Shown piece after piece: positions 18,862 through 27,089 of a DNA stretch of 64,000 nt. A program made the translations under genes and the position numbers. The first letter of the stretch is position 1. Each line of letters opens with the position of its first letter. The stretch comes from Rhodobacteraceae bacterium IMCC1335 (GTDB lineage Bacteria > Pseudomonadota > Alphaproteobacteria > Rhodobacterales > Rhodobacteraceae), in contig CP046864.1 in NCBI GenBank assembly GCA_039640495.1, positions 1,674,001 to 1,738,000 on the forward strand, written 5' to 3'. Under the pieces are notes generated by a model. That model was not told where the DNA came from and searched no databases. It saw only the letters and a program-made list of their open reading frames with translations.

Positions 18862-19974
18862 ATGGCTGATGGCTTAAATATGTCGCGGCGCATTCGTCGC
18901 ACACCGTATACGGATCGTGTCGAGGCGCTGGGGGTTCGGGGGTTTTCCGTGGTCAACCATATGCTCTTGCCCAAAGCCTTCGAAACCAGCGTCGAAGAAG
19001 ATTATTGGCATTTGCGCACCTATGTGCAGCTTTGGGATGTGTCTTGCCAAAGGCAGGTTGAAATATCGGGCCCAGATGCAGGCAATTTGGTGCAATTGAT
19101 GACCCCGCGCAACATCAGTAAGGCAAAGGTAGGGCAATGCCTATATGTGCCGATCATTGATGACCAGGCTGGGCTGATAAATGACCCGGTTCTTTTAAAG
19201 TTGGCCGAAGATAGGTTTTGGTTGTCAATCGCCGATAGCGATTTGCTGCTTTATGCGAAAGGGCTGGCCTTGGGCCGCAGGCTAAATGTAAATATTCATG
19301 AGCCTGATGTTTTTCCTTTGTCCGTGCAGGGGCCGCAGGCTGAGGCATTGCTGGCCGAGGTTTTCGGGCCTCATATACGCGATATTGGATTTTTCAAATT
19401 TGGGTGGATTGAGGTTGAGGGAACCCAGCAGCTTATCGCCCGATCCGGGTATTCGCGCCAAGGCGGGTTTGAGATTTATGTGCAGGGGGCGGCGCAGGGC
19501 CCTGGTTTATGGGATTTGCTCTGGAAGGCAGGGCAAGCGTATAACATCCGCCCCGGGTGCCCCAATCTGATCGAACGGATCGAGGGCGGCCTCTTTTCAT
19601 ATGGCAATGAGATGACCCTTCAAAACAATCCATTTGAAATTGGACTGGGTAAATTTTGTGATGTGAGCGGTTCTATTGATTACATCGGCCGGGATGCGGT
19701 GTGCGCGATCGCTGCTCAAGGCCCTCAGCGGTTGATCCATGCGGTTGAATTTGAAGGTCCCCCCGTGCCAACCTGTGCGATCCCATGGCCTGTGATTTGT
19801 GAGGGACAAAAAATTGGTGAAATCACATCGGGAATATATTCGCCGCGTTTAGAAAACAATATAGGTTTATCTCTTATCGAGAAAGGCTATTGGCGCGCAG
19901 GCTTAAACGTCGAGGTGCGGGTGGAAGATCAAGCTCAGCGTGCGGGGTGGATAAGAGATTTGCCGGTATCTTAA
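18862..19974 (+). CDS. DmdA-like tetrahydrofolate-dependent demethylase (GcvT family)
   Basis: 370 residues, same length as dimethylsulfoniopropionate demethylase DmdA and the same order of blocks: SRRIRRTPYTDRVE, VVNHMLLP, WDVSCQRQVEISGPDA, LMTPRNISKAKVGQC, IADSDLLLYAKGLA, PLSVQGPQAE, ARSGYSRQGGFEIY, GCPNLIERIEGGLFSYGNEMT and SGIYSPRL. The fold is that of the aminomethyltransferase of glycine cleavage. DmdA moves a methyl group from DMSP to tetrahydrofolate. The neighbours do not match known DMSP loci, so this may be a true DmdA or a paralogue for another methylated substrate. It starts 4 bases after the HIU-hydrolase-like gene. Confidence 0.75.
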   Translation: MADGLNMSRRIRRTPYTDRVEALGVRGFSVVNHMLLPKAFETSVEEDYWHLRTYVQLWDVSCQRQVEISGPDAGNLVQLMTPRNISKAKVGQCLYVPIIDDQAGLINDPVLLKLAEDRFWLSIADSDLLLYAKGLALGRRLNVNIHEPDVFPLSVQGPQAEALLAEVFGPHIRDIGFFKFGWIEVEGTQQLIARSGYSRQGGFEIYVQGAAQGPGLWDLLWKAGQAYNIRPGCPNLIERIEGGLFSYGNEMTLQNNPFEIGLGKFCDVSGSIDYIGRDAVCAIAAQGPQRLIHAVEFEGPPVPTCAIPWPVICEGQKIGEITSGIYSPRLENNIGLSLIEKGYWRAGLNVEVRVEDQAQRAGWIRDLPVS

Positions 19975-20870
19975 GGTCTAATTCTGTCAAAGCGCTTGGC
20001 AATAATGCCCGCTAATTCTTGCCCGTGTCGTGACAATGTGCCAGCATTATGCGTGACAACAGCCAGATGATATTCAAGATTTTGGACCAATGGCAGGCTG
20101 GTGACACCGCCTGTCCCAACGGCGACGCCGGCGGATAAAACGTCAACGATCGCCAGCGTGCCGGTTTCTTTTGCCAAGGCCGCAGCCATCGGCATATTGG
20201 CCGCCGATAAACGCGAGCGTTGCTTTAGATGGGCGATGGTTGCCGCATCCAGACCGGCTATCTGTTCGGGGAAAATGCCACCAAAAGTAATAAAGGTTTC
20301 CGTCTGCGCTAGGTCGTTCAAATTCACTTCAGTTTGAGAACTTGCCAAAGCGTGTTCTTCGGGAACCAAGCAAACATAGGGCAGGGTGGTTTGATACAGG
20401 ATTTCAACGCCATTATAGGGTGGTTGCCGGCTGATCACGCCCAGATCCAATTGCTGCAATTGAATAGCTTCGATAATGGCAGGTGTGTTGCGCAGGTAAA
20501 TCTGTAATTTAACGTCAGGTCTGGCTTGATATAGGGTGTTAATGGCACTTGGAATTTCAATCGTTGCCAGCAACGGGATGACCCCCAAAGCTAGGGTGCC
20601 GCTGGAACTGCTTTCCAGCGTTTTGGCCAAATCATCCAGCCGGTCAAGGCCCATAAACGTGGCGTCAACGCCCTTATAAAATTTTTGTCCCTCTGTCGTT
20701 GGCCTGATGCCACGCCCCAATTTGATAAAAAGGGCAAAGCCTATCTGGGCTTCAAGATCCTTGATCAGACGGCTTACCGTGGGTTGCGAAAGATTCAACG
20801 ACGCCGCCGCACGCGTGATTGAGCCGGAACGCATTGTGGCTCGGAAGGCTTCTAATTGTCGAAAATTCAT
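19971..20870 (-). CDS. LysR-family transcriptional regulator
   Basis: 299 residues, standard LysR length. The N-terminal winged helix-turn-helix is clear (FRQLEAFRATMRSGSITRAAASLNLSQPTVSRLIKDLE, residues 3 to about 38), followed by the linker helix and two periplasmic-binding-protein-like effector lobes. It is convergent with the DmdA-like gene and overlaps its end by 4 bases. It may regulate the 15.5-20.0 kb cluster in response to its substrate, though regulators of this family are more often divergent from their targets. Confidence 0.88.
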   Translation of the reverse strand: MNFRQLEAFRATMRSGSITRAAASLNLSQPTVSRLIKDLEAQIGFALFIKLGRGIRPTTEGQKFYKGVDATFMGLDRLDDLAKTLESSSSGTLALGVIPLLATIEIPSAINTLYQARPDVKLQIYLRNTPAIIEAIQLQQLDLGVISRQPPYNGVEILYQTTLPYVCLVPEEHALASSQTEVNLNDLAQTETFITFGGIFPEQIAGLDAATIAHLKQRSRLSAANMPMAAALAKETGTLAIVDVLSAGVAVGTGGVTSLPLVQNLEYHLAVVTHNAGTLSRHGQELAGIIAKRFDRIRP

Positions 20871-21019
20871 GACCCACCATTTGTTTCAAGATCGGGTGGG
20901 GGTATCTATAAATCGTTTTGGGAAAAAGAACAGCAGGCATGTGTTAAAGGCCCCGCTGGCCCATAAGGGTGTGGTCCGGCCTTGCTTTACGCCAGATCTG
21001 TTTTCTGGTTTAAAAACTT

Positions 21020-21580
21020 TTAAAGTTCCATTTCACCCAGTTTCCGTTTCAGCGCGGGAAGATAGGTTTTGGCATCGGGGCTATGGGGATACACGCCCAA
21101 AAGGCTTTCATATGCGTTAACGGCCTTTCGCCATTCACCCAATTTCATATTTATTAAACCCAAGCCTGATAAGGCTCCAAAATGGCGTGGTTGCCGGATC
21201 AAAACTTCATAAATATCGGCTTCGGAGCCTGCGTAATCGCCCTTGATAAAACGTAACGTGGCGCGTTTGTTCCACGCTTCGGTAAAATCAGGGTTTAGAA
21301 AAATCAACCGGCCAAACAGCACATCTGCATCATCGATACGGCCTTGGTTCATCGCAATGATTCCACGTTGCATCAGGCTTCCCTCAGCATTCGAGCTATG
21401 CGCGCTGGTCCATTCACTCCAAAGTTTTGCAATGATCGGCTGCGCCTCTTGTTCGGAGGCGCTGAGCGCCAACTGATCCAACAGGTCTTCTGAATCTGCT
21501 AGGCTAAGACTGGCCGTGAAAATGAAAAGCGTCGCAAATGCAATCCAGTGCTTTAAAATATGTTTCCACCACATGTTCAT
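21020..21580 (-). CDS. Exported tetratricopeptide-repeat protein
   Basis: 186 residues with a signal peptide (about 1-28, ending SLSLADS). At least three TPR units follow (GSLMQRGIIAMNQGRIDDA, AWNKRATLRFIKGDYAGSE, ALSGLGLINMKLGEWRKAVNAY). TPR proteins act as protein-binding scaffolds; here the location is periplasmic or outer-membrane. It stands alone between the LysR gene and a small coiled-coil gene. No partner can be named. Confidence 0.85.
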   Translation of the reverse strand: MNMWWKHILKHWIAFATLFIFTASLSLADSEDLLDQLALSASEQEAQPIIAKLWSEWTSAHSSNAEGSLMQRGIIAMNQGRIDDADVLFGRLIFLNPDFTEAWNKRATLRFIKGDYAGSEADIYEVLIRQPRHFGALSGLGLINMKLGEWRKAVNAYESLLGVYPHSPDAKTYLPALKRKLGEMEL

Positions 21581-21632
21581 TGAACGGAGATAGATTATAT
21601 TGGCGTTTCGTCAAATTATATAGTTCGATTTT

Positions 21633-21950
21633 TTAAGCGGCCTCTGTGATTTTTGAAGATAGTGTTTCTTCAAGGCGTTGGCTGTCCAAGCGTACGGTCT
21701 CGAGGCGCTTATCAATCGCCGCATTAGCTCTATTTGCATCGGCCTGACGCTTTTCAAGCGCGCGCGTCTCTTCAAGCATAGAGCGTGCAGCGGCGCTTAT
21801 CTTAACCACGACAGAGCGGTTATCTGCATTTTTGCTTGGTTCAGATTTTGTTTTTTCGCTTGCCGCAGGGGTAGGTATTTTTTCTGATTGCTTCGGCGCG
21901 TATTGCTGCGCGAGAAACGCATTCAGCCCGATATTGTTTACCTCTGACAT
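21633..21950 (-). CDS. Small coiled-coil protein, 105 aa, unknown
   Basis: No family recognised. A near-perfect AGGAGGA stands 6 bases before the ATG at 21950, which supports a real, well translated gene. The N-terminal half is Ala/Pro/Lys-rich and disordered. The C-terminal half (about 58-103) is a charged helix with coiled-coil character (LEETRALEKRQADANRANAAIDKRLETV is read here in pieces). No signal peptide or membrane helix is seen. Confidence 0.7.
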   Translation of the reverse strand: MSEVNNIGLNAFLAQQYAPKQSEKIPTPAASEKTKSEPSKNADNRSVVVKISAAARSMLEETRALEKRQADANRANAAIDKRLETVRLDSQRLEETLSSKITEAA

Positions 21951-22160
21951 GTCTATCCTCCTATTCTTAGAGGTAGGGTTTGCAATTACCGCGCCAAAAA
22001 CAGCGGTTTTGAAAATTCACTCTTAAGAATTTCATGAGGTCTGCGTGATGCAAAGAAGGGTTTGGAGCCATAGTTCGTGTTCCTGGTTTGGCCCTATGTA
22101 GGATCCCGATAGCCGATAGAGTGTTGTTCGGATGTCCAGCATGGGTATTAGACATTAAGC

Positions 22161-22660
22161 TTATCTTTGGCGGCGCATCCGCCTCTCGATTTGCCTTATC
22201 TCCCAAGTGTCTCCAAAGAGGTTAAAGATTTGGAAGACACCCAGGCCATGGCAGAGGAGGCTAATGCCCCAGCCAAACGCGGCCCAAAAAGAAATATTCT
22301 AAAGACAAAGACAGGTTTATGATCGAAAGGGTAGTGAACACAACGGCAACGACAAAGAGGTGCATGCAGAATGCCTTGAGCCACTTACATATACCATGGC
22401 TTCTTTTTCTTTGGCTAAGAGCCTAGGAAATTCGGGCTCTTCTACAGTTGGCATTTCCTGTTATGTCCAGAGATTTTCAAAATCGGTTTCGCGAACAGAG
22501 GCTATGCACTTCAACGCCTCTGGGCTGGCATGCGCACCGCGCTCAATCCGCTGTAAAGTGCGGATGCTGATGCCGGCCATATGCGCGAGCTGTGCATGTG
22601 TGAGCCCCTTTTCCAGACGTAGTTTTCTTATAATTAAGAGTGCATAGCTTCTGTTCTGGC
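22161..22660 (-). pseudogene. Broken XRE-type regulator with 2TM domain
   Basis: In the reverse frame near 22640-22485 the sequence reads YALLIIRKLRLEKGLTHAQL, then AHMAGISIRTLQRIERGAHASPEALK, an XRE helix-turn-helix. The frame has no ATG, GTG or TTG upstream before a stop. It runs into a stop after ENLWT, then changes frame for FVVAVVFTTLSIIN and again for FWAAFGWGISLLCHGLGVFQIFNLFGDTW. This tail is the 2TM membrane domain that follows such HTH domains in related proteins. Intact relatives are membrane-bound regulators. At least two frameshifts and start loss make it non-functional. Confidence 0.7.
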
Positions 22661-22839
22661 ACTCAATCTGAGGCCTCGTTGGGAAGGACCCTTTATGGGT
22701 GTATTTGTATTTGCTTTAAACAGAAAATCTTTTTGGATACGCAACTCAAAAGTCAAACTTCGACAAACAAGCTGCCAAAGCTATTGAAAAAGGCATAGGA
22801 TTTTGTTGAACAAATTTTATCTCAATATAAATTTTAGGT

Positions 22840-23730
22840 CTAACGTTTTGCGAGGGCACTTTCCCGCCATACAATTAACAACCCCCCAAGAATTATGAGT
22901 GCTGCGCCTGGGAATAATGTGTTCCAAGGTGTTTCGTCGAAAAATGCCCATCCAAATAAAAAAGCGATAGGAATTCCAAAATAACTGAATGGCGCCAAAT
23001 TGCTTTGTTCTGTCATTCGGTAACTGGTCACCAATAAAAGAACTGCAGATCCGCCAAACCCTCCCATAAGCACTAACCAGAGAACCTCTTCAAAAGAAGT
23101 AAACACAGTAAATCCTCCAATGAATAACGTTATGATGGCAGCGCAAACTGTTGAAATAAAAGAAGAGTACAGATTTAACAAAGCACTAGGCACCTCATCA
23201 TCAAATAATTTAGCCGTGATCGTCAGCAGCGCATAGAATGCCGCTGCGGCTAAAGGTAAGATTGAGGAAAATGAGAACGCATCACTGCCAGGTTGCAATA
23301 TAAAAACAACACCAACAAATCCGACGATCACCGCCCCCCAGCGCATCCAACCTACGCGTTCTCCTAAAATTGGGATCGCAAACGCAGTTGTAAAAAGCGC
23401 CCCGGCATATGTAATTGTAGACGCGGTTGCAAATGCCATCAGGCCGAGTGCCATGTAAAAACAAAGCTGAGCTAGCGTGGCAATAACGCCCCTAAATAGA
23501 CCTAGTTTCCATTGCCTTATTTTAAAAACTTGCCCTGCTTGGCGCCAAACCCTCGACGAATAAAGTACTAAAAAAGCTGGAATAAGTCCGAATAGGTTTC
23601 TCCAAGTCGAAAGCTCGGCAGCAGAAAACTTTGAAGAAAGCAGCTTTATTATTAAACCCATTGCATCGAACAATGCCAATGCAAGTAAGCTTAATATTAT
23701 AGCAAGTCCGGTTCGATTGAGAGAACGCAT
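22840..23730 (-). CDS. EamA-family (DMT superfamily) metabolite exporter
   Basis: 296 residues with ten predicted membrane helices in two EamA halves (about 8-140 and 155-290), the usual size. The second half carries the typical GERVGWMRWGAVIVGFVGV and FGIPIAFLFGWAFFDETP patterns. Members export amino acids, purines or other small metabolites; the substrate is unknown. It is followed on the same strand by no close gene, and TspO lies upstream. Confidence 0.88.
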   Translation of the reverse strand: MRSLNRTGLAIILSLLALALFDAMGLIIKLLSSKFSAAELSTWRNLFGLIPAFLVLYSSRVWRQAGQVFKIRQWKLGLFRGVIATLAQLCFYMALGLMAFATASTITYAGALFTTAFAIPILGERVGWMRWGAVIVGFVGVVFILQPGSDAFSFSSILPLAAAAFYALLTITAKLFDDEVPSALLNLYSSFISTVCAAIITLFIGGFTVFTSFEEVLWLVLMGGFGGSAVLLLVTSYRMTEQSNLAPFSYFGIPIAFLFGWAFFDETPWNTLFPGAALIILGGLLIVWRESALAKR

Positions 23731-23787
23731 GATAGATAGTTAAACCTTATTTAGGGGAACCGGCGCGGCATTCATTTTAAGACTAAG

Positions 23788-24255
23788 TTAAATCGGATTC
23801 AAAATCATATATTCATAGTTCAGAATTGTAGCGAAGGAGACCCAAGCCCAATAGGGCAAAAAAAGATATCCAGCTTTCCGATCAATTGAGAAGCTAACAG
23901 AGCTATACGCTCCAATGACCACCCAAAGCACAGCAATAAGAGCCAGAGCGCCGGGTAAATCAAATGCGCCAAAGAAGACAGGTGTCCAAAGTGTATTTAA
24001 ACACATTTGTAAACTCCATAAAGCTAATGCAACGCCTTTTAAATTATGAGGATCTGCATAAATCACGCGATAGGCGCTTGTTGCAATAAACAGATATAAG
24101 ACTGTCCAAACGGGGCCAAAAAGCCATGGAGGCGGCGCTATATCCGGCGCAATCCAATTGTTAGCATTCAAATTACCCACAAACCAAATAGCGCCCGAAG
24201 CTGCCACAATCGTGCTCGCGTATAATAAAAGCCAAACCGCTACTTTTAGTTTCAA
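23788..24255 (-). CDS. tspO: TspO/MBR (tryptophan-rich sensory) membrane protein
   Basis: 155 residues and five membrane helices, the TspO size and layout. Conserved blocks are IAPDIAPPPWLFGPVWTVLY, ALWSLQMCLNTLWTPVFFG and LPYWAWVSFATILNYEY. TspO binds porphyrins and is linked to control of pigment synthesis by oxygen in Rhodobacter. With the bciA-like gene at 2.65 kb this fits a bacteriochlorophyll-producing lineage. Confidence 0.9.
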   Translation of the reverse strand: MKLKVAVWLLLYASTIVAASGAIWFVGNLNANNWIAPDIAPPPWLFGPVWTVLYLFIATSAYRVIYADPHNLKGVALALWSLQMCLNTLWTPVFFGAFDLPGALALIAVLWVVIGAYSSVSFSIDRKAGYLFLPYWAWVSFATILNYEYMILNPI

Positions 24256-24359
24256 TTAAAGCCCCTAACCTTTAAAAAAGAAGCGCTCGTACAAGCTTGA
24301 ACACGGTCTTCTGAGGAAGACGATGTCGAGAGCCAGAATGATTTTACATAGCCGCAAAC

Positions 24360-24833
24360 CTAATTGGTGAGCATTTTTTCTAAAGCACTTCGCAGTTCAT
24401 ATTCTTCATGGCAAGGAAGCCAGCATATTTTTTCTAATTTTGCTAAATTTTTCTGAGCATTTTCGATATCACCAAGTTGAATAAATAGCTCGCCTTGATA
24501 TTCCAGCGCGCCAATATGTTTGGGGTCAATCGTCAATGCAGTATTATAATAGCTGGCAGCTGCTACCAAGTCGCCAGATTTACGAGCGGTAAAACCTAAA
24601 AGGTTCTGACGATCTGCCTCGTCTGTTTGAGGCGAGAGGTTTTTCAGTTCTGCATGGGCTTCAGCAAATTTTTCTAGTTTGATCAGCGCATTGATCTTGG
24701 AAAAACGGTCTGTTTCTGCGCTTGATGGGCCATAGCGATCAGAGCTGGAAGATGTGTCGCTAGAACTGCCCGCCGCAAACGTAAAGGTGCCAATCAAGCA
24801 TGCACCAAAAAATATCACGCAGGCCTTTTTCAT
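24360..24833 (-). CDS. Exported TPR protein, 157 aa
   Basis: A signal peptide (about 1-21, FTFAAGSSS) and a Ser-rich linker precede TPR-like helices (INALIKLEKFAEAHAEL, LLGFTARKSGDLVAAASYYNTAL, ALEYQGELFIQLGDIENAQ). A conserved-looking CWLPCHEEYELRSALE segment ends the protein. Its ATG overlaps the stop of the upstream 44-residue membrane protein (TAATG), so the two are probably co-translated. Function unknown; probably a periplasmic scaffold. Confidence 0.8.
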   Translation of the reverse strand: MKKACVIFFGACLIGTFTFAAGSSSDTSSSSDRYGPSSAETDRFSKINALIKLEKFAEAHAELKNLSPQTDEADRQNLLGFTARKSGDLVAAASYYNTALTIDPKHIGALEYQGELFIQLGDIENAQKNLAKLEKICWLPCHEEYELRSALEKMLTN

Positions 24834-24967
24834 TATGTGCGTCCCTGTTTTGTAGAGCTGTCTTTTTTGTTTTTACAGCCATATGCGATAAGTGTAAGGG
24901 AAGCTGTTCCAATTAAAGCTCCGGTCAATACTAGGTTAGTTACTAAGATCTTTTTTGCCAAAAACAT
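24833..24967 (-). CDS. Small single-helix membrane protein, 44 aa
   Basis: I start it at the ATG at 24967 because AAGGGA lies about 8 bases upstream; a longer frame to 25048 has no such site. The protein is one membrane helix (ILVTNLVLTGALIGTASLTLIAYG) followed by a cysteine and a charged tail (CKNKKDSSTKQGRT). The YGC context is weakly lipobox-like. Its stop overlaps the start of the TPR gene. Confidence 0.55.
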   Translation of the reverse strand: MFLAKKILVTNLVLTGALIGTASLTLIAYGCKNKKDSSTKQGRT

Positions 24968-25195
24968 GAATTGTTCCCTTATTAATTTATGCTGCATCCT
25001 GGTCAGCGGTGGCCCACACCGCGTCAATGAAAAAGGCCACTCACGCAAACACTAGAGGTCATAAGGCTTATCAGACATGATGGGGAAGGTACGATTGCAA
25101 ACAAGATTTAGATCAATTTTGTATCCGCACAATCAGATAGAAAAAATTTTCATCGACTTAAATGTCTTGTTAGTCTGCTTCGCGCGCGATCGAAA

Positions 25196-25336
25196 TTATT
25201 GAAAATCACAGGAAGGTGTTGAGCATGATGTTCGGCCGATTGGCCAACCTTGCAAGTTATTTTCACCTTCCAGAAAACCAATCGCAAAAGTTACAACCAA
25301 GCCTAAGATGATTAACGCAGACAATGTGTTGTTCAT
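25196..25336 (-). CDS. Possible small membrane protein, 46 aa
   Basis: The frame from the ATG at 25336 gives one N-terminal hydrophobic helix (TLSALIILGLVVTFAIGFLEG) and a tail with two cysteines (TSCSTPSCDFQ). The hydrophobic pattern looks selected, but the ribosome-binding site is poor and no relative was recognised. Confidence 0.35.
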   Translation of the reverse strand: MNNTLSALIILGLVVTFAIGFLEGENNLQGWPIGRTSCSTPSCDFQ

Positions 25337-25399
25337 CAAATAGAAGCCCGCTTACGAGAGAAATTTAATGACACCCCAGCCACTCCTTAATTGTTTTTT

Positions 25400-25989
25400 T
25401 GAAGCGGCTAGCTTTGTAAAAGAACATTACTTCAGACCAATCTAAAAAAGCCAAGTAGGTCCAGAATACTGAATATGATCACAAGAGAAATCGTCGAGTT
25501 TATTCGCTCGACGCCGCTTTTGATACAATTGTTTTTCGTTTATTTCGTGCTGCCTCAATTTGGAATAACCCTATCGGCTTGGGTCTGCGGCATGCTCACC
25601 ATTGGTCTGCATTTTGGAACGTATCTCTGCGAGGTTTACCGGGGGGCTTTAGAAGCCGTTCCCAAAGCTCAGTGGGAAGCTTGCCGAGCGTTAAATTTTT
25701 CTAATGCCTATGCCTATAGAAGAATTATACTGCCACAAGCATTTCCAATCGCTATTCCTGGCATGGGGAACTATCTCGTGGGTATTTTTAAAGATACGCC
25801 CTTGCTGTCAACCATCGGAGTGGCCGAGCTGTTTCACGCGGCAACGGCCGTTGGCGGTTATAATTTAGATAATTAGAGCCCTATACGATGGTTGGAGTGA
25901 TCTTTTTGACCTTATCAATCCCGGCCGCAATGTGGGTGCGACGGCTTGAGAAGCGCGTGAACAAAGCTCAAGGCAAAACGACTCGGTAG
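25400..25989 (+). pseudogene. Truncated, frameshifted amino-acid ABC permease
   Basis: From about 25440 the frame reads PSRSRILNMITREIVEFIRS, then TPLLIQLFF and the EAA loop ACRALNFSNAYAYRRIILPQAFPIAIPG, as in ectoine/amino-acid permeases of the EhuD/HisM type. The N-terminal helices are missing; the frame is closed by a stop near 25430. The 3' end is frameshifted near 25862: the family sequence GGYNFRYLEPYTMVGVIF is recovered only by adding a base and ignoring a stop. The true tail (GVIFLTLSIPAAMWVRRLEKRVNK) ends at 25989. Non-functional. Confidence 0.75.
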
Positions 25990-26007
25990 AAATAGAAAAG
26001 TTGAGAC

Positions 26008-26745
26008 ATGGCAGAAAAAGATGATTGTATCGTTAAGTTTGATCAGGTGACAAAAAGGTATGGTGACCTAGTTGTCCTCGATAAACTGAACTTAGAGTTT
26101 AAAAAAATGAAATGATATCAATCATTGGTCCGTCTGGTTCAGGGAAAACAACCGTGCTCCGAGTGCTGATGACGTTGGAGAAAATCGATGGTGGTATAAT
26201 TCATTTTGATGGCAAGCCGCTCACCCATATGGCTTCCAACGGCTCGATCATTGAAGCGGATGAAAAGCATCTTAGGCAACGTCGCTCTAAAATCGGAATG
26301 GTATTTCAACAGTTTAATTTGTTTCCGCATATGACGGCGCTGCAAAATTGCATCGAAGCGCCGATGCAGGTCCTTGGTATGAATAAAGAGGCTGCCGAAG
26401 AACGGGCGCTTGAATTGCTCGAACTGGTGGGCTTGAGCAGTAAAAAAGATCAGCACCCTAGCCGATTATCTGGCGGCCAACAGCAACGGGTGGCGATAGC
26501 AAGAGCGCTTGCGATGCGTCCAAAGCTCATGCTTTTGGATGAAATCACGTCTGCTTTGGATCCTGAAGTTGTGGGGGAGGTTTTGAATGTTATCAGGTCA
26601 CTGAATAAGGAATATGATCTGCCAATGATCATGGTAACGCATCAAATGGGGTTTGCCAGAGAAATATCGGATCGCGTTTGTTTTTTCACGGAAGGAAAGA
26701 TTTTAGAACAGGGTCCCCCAAAAGAGCTATTGGACAATCGGGAGC
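26008..26745 (+). pseudogene. Frameshifted, 3'-truncated amino-acid ABC ATPase
   Basis: The gene starts at the ATG at 26008 (CIVKFDQVTKRYGDLVVLDK) and breaks in a run of seven A at about 26100; an eighth A would restore FKKNEMISIIGPSGSGKTT. Downstream, Walker A, the Q-loop, LSGGQQQR, Walker B LMLLDEITSALDP and the switch His are intact to about 26740. The C-terminal end is lost at LLDN, where the sequence passes into a Sir2-like relic. It was the partner of the permease relic just upstream. Confidence 0.75.
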
Positions 26746-27087
26746 GAAAATTATACACCTCAAGAAATGGCCACTCGTGCGATGTATTTGATCCATCCAG
26801 ATGAATTTCTGCTATGGTATTTCCGACGGTTTGCGTCCTATCGGCATATTCAGCCGAATAATGTTCATGATTGGTTGGCTGATAAGAAACTTATCACCCA
26901 AAACATTGATGGATTAGACGGGAAGGCGGGCAATGCTGATTATATTCCGATCCATGGTCGGTTGGATAAGGTAACGGTGTTGCATGCGCAAGGCGATGAG
27001 GTAGAGCTAGTTGATGCGCCTTGGGAAAAGGTTGTTGCAATCTGTTCTAACCTTGAAAACGATGCCGAGGTTAAAGCCGCGTTATGA
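26746..27087 (+). pseudogene. Sir2-like NAD-dependent deacetylase relic
   Basis: In the +1 frame relative to the ATPase the sequence reads ENYTPQEMATRAMYLIHPDE, WYFRRF, NNVHDWLADKKLITQNIDGL and YIPIHGRLDKV. These are Sir2 blocks (LITQNIDGL contains the QN.D acid/base region, and HG the catalytic His). The N-terminal part with the GAGISAESGIP NAD motif is missing, and the 3' end stops at 27087, three bases before the R-M island. Both ends appear cut. Confidence 0.6.
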
Positions 27088-27089
27088 TC

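Noticed and set aside
20707..21120. Forward ORF of 137 aa antisense to the LysR and TPR genes
   Set aside because: It overlaps the start of the LysR gene and the end of the TPR gene and has no coding character of its own.
22200..22384. Reverse ORF of 62 aa as a gene
   Set aside because: It is an out-of-frame reading of the broken 2TM domain.
26112..26804. Apparent 230-aa ABC ATPase as an intact gene
   Set aside because: It lacks the true N-terminus, which lies in another frame from 26008, and its last residues come from another gene, so it was annotated as a relic.
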